From assembly GCA_030673895.1 (NCBI GenBank), contig JAUTCR010000069.1, forward strand, positions 1-54,820: DNA of 54,820 nucleotides. Direction: 5' to 3'. The position numbers and the translations under genes were made by a program. Each line of letters begins with the position of its first letter. The stretch's first letter is position 1. Shown here piece after piece: positions 35,696 through 45,804 of this stretch. Below the pieces are notes generated by a model. The model worked only from the letters and a program-made list of their open reading frames with translations, did no database searches and was not told the DNA's origin. This DNA is from Verrucomicrobiota bacterium JB023 (GTDB lineage Bacteria; Verrucomicrobiota; Verrucomicrobiia; Verrucomicrobiales; Akkermansiaceae).

Positions 35696-35828
35696 GGGGG
35701 GGCTTTTTAGAATCGAAAAATTCCCTTCTGGGGAGAGAAGGTCTATTAAGAGGAGCGGAGGAAAATTCCCTTGTAAAGTTCTTTCTTTTCCGACGAGAAC
35801 GTCATCGCAAGCGGCCTAATAGGGTAAG

Positions 35829-35862
35829 AAAAAACCGGAGAAGCAACTTAGCGCTTCTCCGG
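35829..35862 (-). terminator. Terminator for the sugar-isomerase operon
   Basis: A long hairpin (CCGGAGAAGC/GCTTCTCCGG, loop of 8 nt) followed by six T on the minus strand, about 45 nt after the stop at 35907. On the plus strand CTTTTTGG follows, so it may act both ways. Confidence 0.85.
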
Positions 35863-35906
35863 CTTTTTGGTTTAAAAAAGAGCGCAGCATCCAAGCTGCC
35901 TCGCGG

Positions 35907-36710
35907 TCAGCCTCTTGCTAAAAACTCGAGAACACGGCGATTGAAATCCTCGACGTTCTCGAAGTGGAAGCCGTGCCCAGCATTTTTATAAAGAAAAAGT
36001 TCAGAATGAGGGAGCTGGGAGTGGATCTCTTCGGCCATCCATCGGGGCGTGAAAATATCGTTCATGCCTCCAATGATTAGGGTTTCATTGGTGATGGTTG
36101 GTAGCTGTTCGTAAACATCGTGATTCACACAGGCTGCAGCCTGCCCTGCCAAACCGTGGAGAGGCTGCGGATTGTCATTCTCCAACGCCTCCTCACGCCC
36201 TTCCAGCATTGACTGGTAGAATTCCTCATCATCCCAGCTGCTCTTATCGAAGATAAGAAGCTGAATGTATTCCATGAAATCGTCGGCGGTAAGGTGGGCT
36301 TTGATCTTCTCCAAGTGAGAAAAAATAGACTTCGCATGACGATCACACCGTGCCCAGGGGCACATCAAGACCAGCTTGCGCACCTTCGCGGGATGCCGCA
36401 ACGCGAGCTGCTGCCCGACGATACTGCCCATCGAGCAACCAACGACATGGGCGGAATCGATGCCTGCACCATCCATCAGGCCGGCAATGTCGTCAGCCAT
36501 CATTTCGCTGGTGTAGTCAATCTCGGGCTTCTCCGTGCAGCCCACTCCACGATTGTCCGGGGTGATGCATTGGAAGTGCTTCTTCCACTCCTCGACGTGC
36601 GGCTCCCAAACCTCATTCGAGGCTGTGATCCCCATGATGCAGATGACAGGCTCCCCTTCCCCATGCACCTCATAGTGCATCTTGATTCCATTGGTTTCGA
36701 TCTCAGGCAT
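35907..36710 (-). CDS. Alpha/beta hydrolase
   Basis: 267 aa. A typical alpha/beta-hydrolase: oxyanion region IMGITASNEVWEP, nucleophile elbow GCSMGS, acid in IGGMNDIFTP, and His in NAGHGFHFENV. It resembles 3-oxoadipate enol-lactonase-like enzymes, which would fit hydrolysis of a lactone or ester. It is the last gene of a four-gene minus-strand operon, 3 nt after the isomerase gene at 36714, so a role in the same sugar or acid pathway is likely but not shown. Confidence 0.88.
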   Translation of the reverse strand: MPEIETNGIKMHYEVHGEGEPVICIMGITASNEVWEPHVEEWKKHFQCITPDNRGVGCTEKPEIDYTSEMMADDIAGLMDGAGIDSAHVVGCSMGSIVGQQLALRHPAKVRKLVLMCPWARCDRHAKSIFSHLEKIKAHLTADDFMEYIQLLIFDKSSWDDEEFYQSMLEGREEALENDNPQPLHGLAGQAAACVNHDVYEQLPTITNETLIIGGMNDIFTPRWMAEEIHSQLPHSELFLYKNAGHGFHFENVEDFNRRVLEFLARG

Positions 36711-36713
36711 GAT

Positions 36714-37529
36714 TCAACCCTCCTCTACCGCTGGAAGCAGTGTTTCGCGAATCCATTTGCCATCGTGAAGTGTCACGCCGTCTGGATCATCCACTGCGGA
36801 GGGAGCTTCATCCTCGCAGATGACCCAGCCGCCATAGCCTCGGCATTTCAGCCACTTGGTGACGCCAACAAAGTCGACCTCCCCTTCGCCCATTAGCGAG
36901 AACTCGGGGTTGCCGTCCCAGTCTTTGAAATGGACGTGGTTAATGAGTGAAGCGAACTCCTTCATCTTACCCAGTGGATCCATCCCTCCATTGATGAGGT
37001 GGCCCACATCCGGTGTCCATCCCGTGACTTCGCTATCGAGGCCATTGATGATCACCTCGTAATCCTCTTCCGTCCGATTGATTGAGCTCTCGGGAGAATT
37101 GGGATGGAAGGAACAAGTCAGGCCGGCCTCAGCCGCCCGACGGGAGACCGCATTGACATTGGCCACCAGGTTCTGCCGGCGGGTTTCCAGTTCATGGCGC
37201 CCGGTAGGCATCTGCACGGTGCAGAACACGGCCTCGGGGAACTGCTTGAGAAAGGCGATCGCCTCCTCGGCGGCCGCCTTCTCCTCCGCTGTTTCTTCGG
37301 GATGATTCCAATCCTGCACGAAGGCAATCGCCGCCAGACTGATGCCGTGGCGGTCCAAGCTCTCTTTCAGCTTCACCGGATCGGACAATTCGCCCATCCA
37401 GCCCCAGATGGGCTCAATCCCCGACATCCCTGCCCTCGCGGTGACCTCGATCATGTGATCAAGCTTCCCGTCCCAGTAAGCCCCTGATTCCTTCATGAAC
37501 CAGGTGTAGCATTCGTTTCCAAATTTCAT
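36714..37529 (-). CDS. Sugar phosphate isomerase/epimerase (IolE-like), third of three
   Basis: 271 aa from the ATG at 37529, 2 nt after the upstream stop. An AP-endonuclease-2 type TIM barrel: GNECYTWFM, GMSGIEPIWGWMGEL, FHPNSPESS, WTPDVGHLINGG, INHVHFKDWDGNPEFSLMGEGEVDF, and VICEDEAPSA with the Glu at the metal site. The pattern HVHFKDWD...GEGEVDF is typical of inosose dehydratase-like and related proteins. The substrate is unknown. Confidence 0.85.
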   Translation of the reverse strand: MKFGNECYTWFMKESGAYWDGKLDHMIEVTARAGMSGIEPIWGWMGELSDPVKLKESLDRHGISLAAIAFVQDWNHPEETAEEKAAAEEAIAFLKQFPEAVFCTVQMPTGRHELETRRQNLVANVNAVSRRAAEAGLTCSFHPNSPESSINRTEEDYEVIINGLDSEVTGWTPDVGHLINGGMDPLGKMKEFASLINHVHFKDWDGNPEFSLMGEGEVDFVGVTKWLKCRGYGGWVICEDEAPSAVDDPDGVTLHDGKWIRETLLPAVEEG

Positions 37530-37531
37530 CT

Positions 37532-38380
37532 TCACGCCGTGTGTTTCTCGAGCATTCCTTTCACAAAGGAGTAGCCGTCGCGACAAATATCCATCCGTTC
37601 ATTGTAGTTCCGCCAGACATTGATTGCGTTGGCAAAGTCCACATCATCGCGGGAAAAAGCCTCGATGGTATACCAACCGTCATAGCCCACCTTCGCCAGC
37701 GTTTCAAAGGACTCATCCCATGGCACGTGTCCCGAGCCAGGCGTGCCCCGATCATTCTCGCTGATGTGCACATGCCCGAGCACGGGGGCAATCGTCTCAA
37801 TCGCCTCCGCGTAAGACTTCTCCTCAATATTAGCGTGGTGGGTATCGAACATGCCGCGCACATTGGGATGATCCACAAGGTCAACGAGTTTGCGCAATTG
37901 AGCCATCGTGTTGCAGAGATAGCACTCGAAGCGATTGAGCGCCTCCGGAGTCAGGACGACACCAGCTTGGGCCGCGTGCTTCCCTGCCAAGCGCAGCATC
38001 TCGGCCGAGCGCTCATACTCCACCTCCTGCGGGGAATTACGCGAGAAGGTAGCGAAAGCCGAATGGAAGGGGCCGCAAATATTCGTCCCCCCCGCAGCGT
38101 GGATGTTGTCGATGGCTTCTTTGATTTTATCGAGCCCCGCCTGTCGGATTGACGCGTCCTCGCTGATCAGATTCTGGTCCTCACCCATCCCGAGACAACC
38201 ATTGACCTCCATCCCGATTGATTGGGCGAAGCGGCCAACCTCTTCGTAACTTGAGCGCTCGGGGCTTGCCAAAAAGATCTCAACTCCATCGAAGCCGATT
38301 TTCTTCAATTCCTCGATCGCCCCGAAGTGTTCCTTCGTGATGTGGGTCGACCACAGGTGCATGTTTAATCCAATTTTCAT
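37532..38380 (-). CDS. Sugar phosphate isomerase/epimerase (ketose 3-epimerase-like), second of three
   Basis: 282 aa from the ATG at 38380, one nucleotide after the upstream stop (TGATATG). TIM-barrel marks: NMHLWSTHITKEH, GFDGVEIFLASPERSSYE, TPEALNRFECYLCNT with a metal-binding Glu, MFDTHHANIEEK, HVHISENDRGTPGSGHVPW, YTIEAFSRD. These fit D-tagatose/D-psicose 3-epimerase-like proteins. It sits between two paralogues of different subfamilies, so the operon likely acts in successive steps on one sugar. Confidence 0.87.
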   Translation of the reverse strand: MKIGLNMHLWSTHITKEHFGAIEELKKIGFDGVEIFLASPERSSYEEVGRFAQSIGMEVNGCLGMGEDQNLISEDASIRQAGLDKIKEAIDNIHAAGGTNICGPFHSAFATFSRNSPQEVEYERSAEMLRLAGKHAAQAGVVLTPEALNRFECYLCNTMAQLRKLVDLVDHPNVRGMFDTHHANIEEKSYAEAIETIAPVLGHVHISENDRGTPGSGHVPWDESFETLAKVGYDGWYTIEAFSRDDVDFANAINVWRNYNERMDICRDGYSFVKGMLEKHTA

Positions 38381-38381
38381 A

Positions 38382-39407
38382 TCAGTTTGAGCCAAGTTGC
38401 TGATCCACGGCGACCATCACGTCGAGGATCTCGTTCCAAGTTTCCTGCTTCTCGAGCGTCGCATTCGGGAACATGCAGCCGTCCCAGCAGAGATGCGAGA
38501 TCTCGGGGCGAGGCTTGCCCTCCTCATCAAGCAGCCAGTACTTCGAGTACTCGACAATATCGAGCTTCCCTTGCGGGTCGCCTGCCGGGCAATGCCGCCC
38601 GGTCTTATCATGCGAGCCTGAACCATGGACCGTGCCGTCATTCTGCGCGACGTGGAAATCGTATGTCCACGGACGCAATGCCGAGGTCATCTTGGTGTAG
38701 GCTTCCTTGAATTCCTCATCGCTGTAGTCATCGGACAAGAGGCGATGCGGCTCGGCATTGTAGCCTAGCAAAAATAAGTAGGTATGAGCCAAATCGGCTT
38801 GGAAGCCCACACGCCCGGGACGGCCCACCTCTTCCAAGAGGTCGAGCATGTCTTTCCAAGAATGCATACCGCCCCAGCAGATTTCACCTTCTGCCACCAA
38901 GACCTCATCATGATCTTCTGCCACGCGGGCACACTCGCGGAATGTTTCCGCAATCTTCTTGGTATTGCCGAGCGGGTCCTCTGCCCAATCCTCCACGCTA
39001 CTCGCCGAGTCGATTCTCATGTTCCCATAGCTTCGCACGCCATGCTCGCGAAGGATGGCGGTGTAGCGACAGGCCTTTTTAACGGCATCTACAAACGCTC
39101 TCCGCTCCTCGGCCGACCCCATCGCCCGACCTCCGCCGGTGGGAGTCCAGATCGGAGCGACCACGGTGCCGACCTTGAAGCCTTTGTCCGCGATCTCGTC
39201 GGCCAACTTCCGGACTTCCACCTCGGGGGCATCAATGTCCAGATGAGGAAAATAGAGGAACAAATCGACGCCATCATAGCCTCGACCTCCACTCTCACTT
39301 CCTGCCGTCAGCTCCAGCATACGCTGGAGCGAAATGGGAGGCTGTTCGCTCCCTTCTTCCTTCCCGACCAAGCCGGGCCACATTGCATTGTGTAATTTCC
39401 AAGCCAC
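38382..39407 (-). CDS. Sugar phosphate isomerase/epimerase, first of three
   Basis: 341 aa starting at GTG, without a strong Shine-Dalgarno. TIM-barrel sugar isomerase features: [87 protein letters not shown], and [13 protein letters not shown]. It is larger than its two neighbours and belongs to a different subfamily. It opens a compact operon of four genes with gaps of 1-3 nt, divergent from the SMP-30-type lactonase. Confidence 0.83.
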   Translation of the reverse strand: MAWKLHNAMWPGLVGKEEGSEQPPISLQRMLELTAGSESGGRGYDGVDLFLYFPHLDIDAPEVEVRKLADEIADKGFKVGTVVAPIWTPTGGGRAMGSAEERRAFVDAVKKACRYTAILREHGVRSYGNMRIDSASSVEDWAEDPLGNTKKIAETFRECARVAEDHDEVLVAEGEICWGGMHSWKDMLDLLEEVGRPGRVGFQADLAHTYLFLLGYNAEPHRLLSDDYSDEEFKEAYTKMTSALRPWTYDFHVAQNDGTVHGSGSHDKTGRHCPAGDPQGKLDIVEYSKYWLLDEEGKPRPEISHLCWDGCMFPNATLEKQETWNEILDVMVAVDQQLGSN

Positions 39408-39547
39408 TGGGCAGCTATGTTGGCAAACATCCGGCGATACGAAAGGGTTTCTCGCAGAAATGGCAAAAAATCAGGCTCTTCTTCCAGAAAGCTCTCCCTG
39501 CCCATTTCAGGCTTCCCGCCCATCACCGCCTGCCCGACAATTCCGTG

Positions 39548-40537
39548 GTGAACACCGTCTTGCTCACTCATCTCACCACCCTCTCCCTCCTGTCCGCCAA
39601 CCCAGCACCCGAGCCGGTTGGGAGCGTCAACCGCATCGACGACAGCCTGGACCGGTTGCTCGCCCCCGAGGCCAAGCTGGAACGTATCGCGGAAGGATTC
39701 GAATGGGCCGAGGGTCCGGTCTGGGACAAGGAGAACGCGCGCCTTCTCTTCTCCGATGTCCCGGAGAACACCGTTTATTCATGGTCTGAGGAAGAAGGGC
39801 TGGCGGTGTATCTCAAGCCTTCCGGCTTCACCGGGCCGGTGAGCCTTTCGCGCGAACCCGGCTCCAATGGACTCGCCTTCGACGCCCGCGGCCAGCTTCT
39901 CTCCTGCGAGCACGGCGACCGCCGCCTCTCGACGCTCACTCCGTCGGGTGGCAAGATGACCTTGGCCGACAATTATGAGGGGAAACGATTCAATTCCCCC
40001 AATGACCTCGCCGTCCACTCCTCGGGCTCCCTATTCTTCACCGACCCGCCCTATGGGCTCCCCGGTGGAGCGCAATCCGAGTTCAAGGAATTGGATCATC
40101 AAGGCGTTTACCGTCTCGACCCTGATGGGTCGGTCACTCTGCTCATTGCCGATCTTCCCCGGCCGAATGGAGTGACTCTCTCTCCGGATGAGAAGACCTT
40201 GTATATCGCTCAATCACACCGCCCCGCTCCCCACATCCTTGCTTATCCTATCAATGCCGACCTGGGACTCGGGAAAGGCTCGCTTCTCTTCGATGCCAGC
40301 GATCTCGCCGGGCAATACGCCGGCAGCCCCGACGGTCTCAAGTGTGATCGCGAGGGGAACATCTGGTCCACCGGACCCGGCGGCGTCCTCATCATCACCC
40401 CGGATGGCAAGCTACTAGGACACCTTCTAACCGGTCGCCGCACCGCCAATCTTGCTTGGGGCGATGATGGTAAGACTCTCTACCTGACTGCGGATAGCGA
40501 CCTTCTCCGCATCCGGACATTGGTCGGTGGGTGGTAG
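39548..40537 (+). CDS. SMP-30/gluconolactonase family lactonase, exported
   Basis: 329 aa from the second of two adjacent GTGs at 39548; the longer frame reaches into the divergent isomerase gene. A short signal-like stretch (VLLTHLTTLSLLSANPA) precedes the six-bladed propeller. Motifs: EWAEGPVWD with the metal Glu, PGSNGLAFDARGQLL, FNSPNDLAVHSSGSLFFTDPPYGL with the Asn/Asp ligands, RPNGVTLSPDEKTLYIAQS, and GSPDGLKCDREGNIWS with the catalytic Asp. Such enzymes hydrolyse sugar lactones in the periplasm. Divergent from the three-isomerase operon, which fits a shared sugar route. Confidence 0.87.
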   Translation: MNTVLLTHLTTLSLLSANPAPEPVGSVNRIDDSLDRLLAPEAKLERIAEGFEWAEGPVWDKENARLLFSDVPENTVYSWSEEEGLAVYLKPSGFTGPVSLSREPGSNGLAFDARGQLLSCEHGDRRLSTLTPSGGKMTLADNYEGKRFNSPNDLAVHSSGSLFFTDPPYGLPGGAQSEFKELDHQGVYRLDPDGSVTLLIADLPRPNGVTLSPDEKTLYIAQSHRPAPHILAYPINADLGLGKGSLLFDASDLAGQYAGSPDGLKCDREGNIWSTGPGGVLIITPDGKLLGHLLTGRRTANLAWGDDGKTLYLTADSDLLRIRTLVGGW

Positions 40538-40570
40538 GCACAGCTTGCCATAACAAGCCGTTGCTTCTTT

Positions 40571-42448
40571 CTATTCCTCCACGGGAAGAGCTTTGATAAT
40601 GGGTCGCTCCTCGACCTTGGTGAGATCCGCATCCAGCCATTTCTCACGGCCACTGTTCTCGCTCATCTCGTTGTCTTCCTCTTTGGTCAAGACAGCTCCG
40701 CCGCCGACCACGAGCCCGGCTTCCCCATTCTTCTCAATCTTGTTCGAGAACAAGGAAAGGGTCGTGCCTTCATCCCGGGCAAAGACTCCACCTAACAAAT
40801 TAGAAGCTATCAAACCGCCTTTGAACTCTGCGGAAGCCCCATCCGCAACCACGAGGCCAACCTCGCGATTGCGCTCAAGACTGCAGCCATCCAGCTCCAC
40901 AGATGAATCCGCCGAGGTCACGAATACTCCCGTCAGAGTGTTCTCTTGAAATCGGGAACGCTCCAAGGAAGCCCGGCCTCCATCCCAGACATCCAATCCA
41001 TGATTCATGTTCCCAATGAGACGAGAATCATTGAGGACGGCCAAACTCCCTTCGCCGACCACGGCGACCCCATCCCAGGAACTTCCCCTGACCTCCGAGC
41101 CAATCATCTCAAGTTCACCCCCATCAGTCACCGCCACGCCATGGCCAGAGGCAAATTCCACTTGGCAATCTTCCATCAGCGCGTTCCCCCCTTGGATCAG
41201 GACCACGGGATAGCGTTCTTCCTCGTCCGTCAGCCCAGTCTGACGGAAAACCAGCCTGACTAGACGGGCAGCCTCACCCTCTCCTGTCACCACGGCGGCG
41301 CTCCCTTCCGTAGCCGGTGTTGAGATCACGGTTTTGCCCTCGGTCCCTTCGAGAATGACGCCACTGGGCACCAACAAACGTTCCTCATAAGTTCCCTCGG
41401 CAATGTAGATCGTATCGCCTGCCTTCACCTTGGCCAAGGCCTCGGTAATGGACTCGAACTCTTCGGGCACCTTCACGGTCCGGGCATAGGTAGACATCTT
41501 GCGATAGAGCTCCGATGCCGCCGCGCTCGGCGAGATGCGTTGCGCTTCTCTGAGCAGCTCCAAGGCCTCTTCATCATACTCTCCCTGATCGCGGGCTGAG
41601 GCCTGCTCATAAAGCATGCGCGCTTCCTTTGCATACTCGGTCAAGATGACCTCGGCTTCCGCCCGCGCCTCACGAAAGGCAGGAAGCTCCGCGTTGTCAG
41701 GATCCAGTTCCTCCAATTGGTCGACCTTTTCTAACACGATTTCCCACTGCTCTTCGCGACGAGCCTGCTCGATCTCCTCCACCAGAGTCTCCACTGCTGC
41801 CACTCGCTTCCCCTCTTCCATGCGAGCTTGCATCGAGAGCAGCTGCTCATTGTCGGGGTCCATCTCCATGGCCAGCTTGAGTTGCTTCTCAGCGGACTCC
41901 CAACGATTCTCCTCCATCAGGCCTTGCGCGATTCCTACGATGAAACCCACTTTCATCGAGCGCTCGGTCTCCAAGCCTTGCTCAATCTTGGCCAGGCCAT
42001 TCTTGGCCGCCTCCGACTTGGGATAGAGAGCCAATGCTTCGTTGAAGATTTGCTTCGCCTTGACCCAATCATGGGCTTCCAGCGCCTTGTCTCCTGCCGG
42101 GATGAGAGCCGCAGCCTGCGTCCGGGCCTTGTTCTCATCGATCACCTGGGGTAGAAAAAATGCCGCAGCGGTGCCCAAGCCGCCAAGAACGAGAAGAGTC
42201 AGAACAACCTGAAGAACCCGACTCTTCTTGGGGCCGTGTTGTGAAGCGACCGCAAGAGCTTCCTCAAACCGGGCCAGCTCCTGCTGGTAGTTCTCTTTCT
42301 TCTCAGCTGAGTCGGCTTCATCCCGCAACCGCGCCATGTGCTTGCGAACCTCGTCAAAGGCCTTGCGGTAGTTTTCCACCGTCTCGCCTTTTTTCAGGCC
42401 AAGGATCTTGGCCGCTTCGTCATAGGTCATGGCTGGGGAATCTTTCAT
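40571..42448 (-). CDS. Membrane protein with J-like N-terminus, TPR region and right-handed beta-helix
   Basis: 625 aa. Residues 7-65 (MTYDEAAKILGLKKGETVENYRKAFDEV and onward) look like a J-domain relative without a clear HPD motif. A membrane helix lies at about 78-100 (VVLTLLVLGGLGTAAAFFLP). TPR-like repeats (about 115-330) follow, then a parallel beta-helix from about 345 onward (EEFESITEALAKVKAGDTIYIAEGTYEERL, ending in many G-x-x-V repeats) as in NosD/CASH proteins. The beta-helix should be periplasmic and may bind polysaccharide. The start is 7 nt from the nadE stop, so it is co-transcribed downstream of nadE. The combination of parts is one I do not recognise. Confidence 0.75.
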   Translation of the reverse strand: MKDSPAMTYDEAAKILGLKKGETVENYRKAFDEVRKHMARLRDEADSAEKKENYQQELARFEEALAVASQHGPKKSRVLQVVLTLLVLGGLGTAAAFFLPQVIDENKARTQAAALIPAGDKALEAHDWVKAKQIFNEALALYPKSEAAKNGLAKIEQGLETERSMKVGFIVGIAQGLMEENRWESAEKQLKLAMEMDPDNEQLLSMQARMEEGKRVAAVETLVEEIEQARREEQWEIVLEKVDQLEELDPDNAELPAFREARAEAEVILTEYAKEARMLYEQASARDQGEYDEEALELLREAQRISPSAAASELYRKMSTYARTVKVPEEFESITEALAKVKAGDTIYIAEGTYEERLLVPSGVILEGTEGKTVISTPATEGSAAVVTGEGEAARLVRLVFRQTGLTDEEERYPVVLIQGGNALMEDCQVEFASGHGVAVTDGGELEMIGSEVRGSSWDGVAVVGEGSLAVLNDSRLIGNMNHGLDVWDGGRASLERSRFQENTLTGVFVTSADSSVELDGCSLERNREVGLVVADGASAEFKGGLIASNLLGGVFARDEGTTLSLFSNKIEKNGEAGLVVGGGAVLTKEEDNEMSENSGREKWLDADLTKVEERPIIKALPVEE

Positions 42449-42455
42449 GGGAGGA

Positions 42456-44093
42456 TTAGCCTTGGAAGTTTTGCACGATGGGCATGCGACGACCGACGCC
42501 GAAAGCTTTGGATGTCACGCGTAGCCCGGGGGCTGCTTGTTGCCTTTTCCACTCATTCAAGTCAACCCGCCTTTGCACCCAGCGCACCGTGGTTTCATCA
42601 AATCCGTGACATTCAATGATGTCGGCTCCGCTCATTTGCTTCTCGACGTAGAGCTCCAGGATCGCATCCAGCTCCTCATAGGGCGGCAGCGTATCCTGAT
42701 CCTTCTGATCGGGAGCCAGCTCCGCGCTGGGGGCCTTTTCAATCGTCGACCAAGGGATGATCTCGTTTTCCCGGTTCATCCATCGAGCCAAGGCGTAAAC
42801 CCGCGTCTTCGGTAGGTCGGAGATCACAGCCAGACCACCACACATGTCCCCGTACATCGTACAGTAGCCGACCGCGAGTTCACTCTTGTTCCCGGTGGTC
42901 AGCAAAAGAGCCCCCGTCTTGTTAGACAATGACATCAGGAGAAGACCCCGGATTCGGGCCTGCATGTTTTCCTCGGTCACGTCTTCAGGTGCTCCATCAA
43001 AGGAGGGTTTGATCGTCTTCTTCACCTCCTCGAAGATGCTGCCGATAGGGACTTCGTCACATCGGATTCCAAGAGTCCGTGCCAGATGGAGTGAATCGTT
43101 GATACTTCCCTCCGAGCTGAAGGGGCTCGGCATGGTGAGGCCCCGCACATTCTCCGCCCCGAGAGCTTCCACAGCCAATGCCGCCGTTAGAGCAGAGTCG
43201 ATCCCTCCACTCAAACCTAGACAAGCCTGCGAAAAACCACACTTCGTTAAGTAATCCCGCAATCCCAATACCAGCGCCTCATAAAGCTGTGCTTCCTCCT
43301 CCAAATCCGGCCACACGACAGCCTCATCTCTCTTCGACAGATCGACGACCTTCACCGCCTCCCTGAAGCCCGGCAAGCTAGCCAGCACCTGCCCCTTCTC
43401 TCCCACCGCAGCCGAATGGCCATCGAAAATCAGCTGATCCTGCCCTCCCACCGCATTGCAATAGACTAATGGAACGCTCGCCTTGTCCGCCACGGCCGCG
43501 AAGAGATCACGTCGCGAGACAGGCTTATTGAGCGCGAACGGAGAGGCACTCAAATTGAGAATCAGCTCAGCGCCCTGTTCTTTGAGCTCGGCTACCGGAT
43601 CGCGTTCGTAAAGTGGCCGATAGAGAAAATCGTCCGTCCAAATATCCTCACAAACGGTAACTCCGATCCTCATTCCCGCGAACTTGATCACCCGACACTC
43701 TTCCGAAGGCTCGAAATAGCGCCACTCATCGAAGACGTCGTAAGTCGGCAAGAGCGTCTTATTGAATCGCTCTCTGATGGCCCCCTTTTCCAACCAAGCA
43801 ACGGAATTGCGAAAGGGACGCCCCGGGCGCTTGTCGCAGCGGTCAACGTAACCAACCAGAAGAGGCACCTCTCCCACCTCCTGCCTTAGATAATCCAAGG
43901 CTTGCAGCCCCTTGGGCACGAACTGGGACTTGAACACCAAATCACGCGGCGGATACCCCGCCAAGGAGAGTTCAGGGGTGACGACAATCTCCGCCCCCTC
44001 ATCGAGAGCCTCCCGATAAGCCTTCAGAATCCGCTTCGCGTTACCCGGGTAATCCCCGATGACCGCGTTGATTTGTGCAATACCGACCTTCAT
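42456..44093 (-). CDS. nadE: Glutamine-dependent NAD+ synthetase
   Basis: 545 aa. The N-terminal nitrilase-type glutaminase domain has VVTPELSLAGYPPRDL (Glu), RFNKTLLP (Lys) and the nucleophile Cys in GVTVCEDIWTD. The C-terminal synthetase has the P-loop-like LGLSGGIDSALTAAL and the TTGNKSELAVGYCTMYGD segment. NadE amidates nicotinic acid adenine dinucleotide to NAD+ using glutamine-derived ammonia. It complements NadA at 27.4 kb in NAD synthesis. The J-like/TPR gene follows closely. Confidence 0.95.
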   Translation of the reverse strand: MKVGIAQINAVIGDYPGNAKRILKAYREALDEGAEIVVTPELSLAGYPPRDLVFKSQFVPKGLQALDYLRQEVGEVPLLVGYVDRCDKRPGRPFRNSVAWLEKGAIRERFNKTLLPTYDVFDEWRYFEPSEECRVIKFAGMRIGVTVCEDIWTDDFLYRPLYERDPVAELKEQGAELILNLSASPFALNKPVSRRDLFAAVADKASVPLVYCNAVGGQDQLIFDGHSAAVGEKGQVLASLPGFREAVKVVDLSKRDEAVVWPDLEEEAQLYEALVLGLRDYLTKCGFSQACLGLSGGIDSALTAALAVEALGAENVRGLTMPSPFSSEGSINDSLHLARTLGIRCDEVPIGSIFEEVKKTIKPSFDGAPEDVTEENMQARIRGLLLMSLSNKTGALLLTTGNKSELAVGYCTMYGDMCGGLAVISDLPKTRVYALARWMNRENEIIPWSTIEKAPSAELAPDQKDQDTLPPYEELDAILELYVEKQMSGADIIECHGFDETTVRWVQRRVDLNEWKRQQAAPGLRVTSKAFGVGRRMPIVQNFQG

Positions 44094-44194
44094 TCGAAGT
44101 CGGCACCCTAAGAGCGAATCGCTCCCGCATCAATGCCTGTGCGTGCCTTCGGAAGCCATTCGAAGGAGGAGTCAAGGAGCCTCGCTGCCTCAAG

Positions 44195-45640
44195 TCATCG
44201 CAAGATGACGAAGCCGTTGCCGTTCGTCACAGCCGCAGCCTCCTCCAAGTGCACCCAGCGCAACTCATAAGCCGCACCCCAGGAATCAGAGACAGCGACT
44301 TCGTTGGTCACCTCATTATAGCCAATGATCATGCAGACGTGGAAGTTCGCCTTCACGTTCTCCATCTCCTCGGCATTGATTTCTGCCTCTTGGGCAATTC
44401 GGGCCGAGTAAGCCGCCCAGTCTTTGATTGAGCGACGATCCCTGGTCCGCCGGTTGGCGATTTGATTGTATTCCGAGAGGCTGCACATCTGCCACATGAT
44501 CGGCACGCCTTGATCGACGTATTTCTTAATATCCCGCATCCGCAATGGATCCAGGCTCATGTCCTTGGGCCTCCGCCCCTTGCGATAACACGCCGAGCGG
44601 ACCTCTTCGAACAACCGCCGCGTGTTGGTCCCCCCTCCCGGGGCCGTCCCCCCCGCGACCGCCAGCAGATACATGTCCGCAGGAATGCCAAGGTAGCGCA
44701 TCGCACGCTCGAAGGTGGCAGGCACACAGTATCCCTTGGGGCCTTGGTTCACCATGGGGATATTCTTCACATAAACGTCGCCCTGATCCTCTCGGACGAC
44801 GCTGCTCTCGAGACGGGCCTGCATCTCGAAGTCCGAGATCCGACCTGTCCGGCCGCTTTCGTCGGCCTCTTCGGTGGAGACAATGAGGAGCCCCACATAC
44901 TCATCGTCCTCGTGGGAGAGTATGAAGGAATGGTGATTCCAATCCCACCGCTCGACGGTGCGCCGGTCTCCACCTTCTCCAAAGCGTTGCCTCTCCCCCT
45001 CGCCCAGAACCTCGGAAAGCGATTCCGCGAGAATCTCCGCATCCCGCTTGAGCATGTCCTCGAAAAGCTCTTCGGTCGTGGCGCTCTCCCCTCGCTCAAA
45101 GTGGTCCTCCCCCATCCCTGCAGCGGAGAACGAATCACCCTTATTGGCAAAAACCAACGAGAGCCCGCTCGTCTGGCCTCGGTCGTCACCATAAGCCACC
45201 ACCGAGAATGGCCGGGCACCGAGGAAGCGGTAGTTGCTCCGGGTATAGCGCCGGTAGCTGCTGGAATACGGCGTGGAGGACTCGCGCGGCCACTGCAGCC
45301 GGGCAGCGACATCAGCGACTTTCTCATCCCAGAGCCGCCAGGAATCCCGAAAAACCGGCTGACCAATTACCCCGTTCAGCTTCGCTCCGATCGCGGCCCG
45401 CTTCTTCCACTCATCCTGCCAGCCTAGGAAGAACTCCCGATCCGGTCGGGAAAGATACTCGAGGGGTGTCTCGAATTGCTTGCCCGCCTCGTTTTCAAGA
45501 AGGATCTTGCCTTCATCGAGGAGAGCGACAGCCCGGGCATTGACTCCTCCACCCTTGCCATCGGAGAGACGTCGCCACTCGGAATCGAAACCCAAGCCGG
45601 CTTGAATGGCGAGGATCCAGATAAGAAAACCGTGTTGCAT
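44195..45640 (-). CDS. Secreted C39-like cysteine peptidase with SHD1-like N-terminus
   Basis: 481 aa from the ATG at 45640, which has AAAGGGGG upstream; a longer frame starts at 45697. A signal peptide ([17 protein letters not shown]) is followed by a region like SHD1 ([35 protein letters not shown]) common in planctomycetes and verrucomicrobia. A middle part is unassigned. The C-terminal 180 residues form a papain-like/C39-like domain: [21 protein letters not shown] (Cys nucleophile), [10 protein letters not shown] (His) and VAVSDSWG (Asp). Secreted or periplasmic peptidase; the substrate is unknown. It is divergent from rpsB. Confidence 0.78.
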   Translation of the reverse strand: MQHGFLIWILAIQAGLGFDSEWRRLSDGKGGGVNARAVALLDEGKILLENEAGKQFETPLEYLSRPDREFFLGWQDEWKKRAAIGAKLNGVIGQPVFRDSWRLWDEKVADVAARLQWPRESSTPYSSSYRRYTRSNYRFLGARPFSVVAYGDDRGQTSGLSLVFANKGDSFSAAGMGEDHFERGESATTEELFEDMLKRDAEILAESLSEVLGEGERQRFGEGGDRRTVERWDWNHHSFILSHEDDEYVGLLIVSTEEADESGRTGRISDFEMQARLESSVVREDQGDVYVKNIPMVNQGPKGYCVPATFERAMRYLGIPADMYLLAVAGGTAPGGGTNTRRLFEEVRSACYRKGRRPKDMSLDPLRMRDIKKYVDQGVPIMWQMCSLSEYNQIANRRTRDRRSIKDWAAYSARIAQEAEINAEEMENVKANFHVCMIIGYNEVTNEVAVSDSWGAAYELRWVHLEEAAAVTNGNGFVILR

Positions 45641-45804
45641 CCCCCTTTCAACGCCACGAAGCCTCATTCCTTTGTGGAAAAGAGTTATCAAATTCAATCG
45701 ATCAGCAAATCAGGAGAAATTCGACTCATTCACCAACACCTCCTCCAAGCGCCACTCCAGCCAGCCCCCTTTGGCGAAAAGCCTGCTGTCACAAACCTCG
45801 GTTT

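Noticed and set aside
39383-39547. Extended N-terminus of the SMP-30 lactonase
   Set aside because: It overlaps the divergent isomerase gene's start and is not signal-like. The GTGs at 39545/39548 precede a signal-like stretch.
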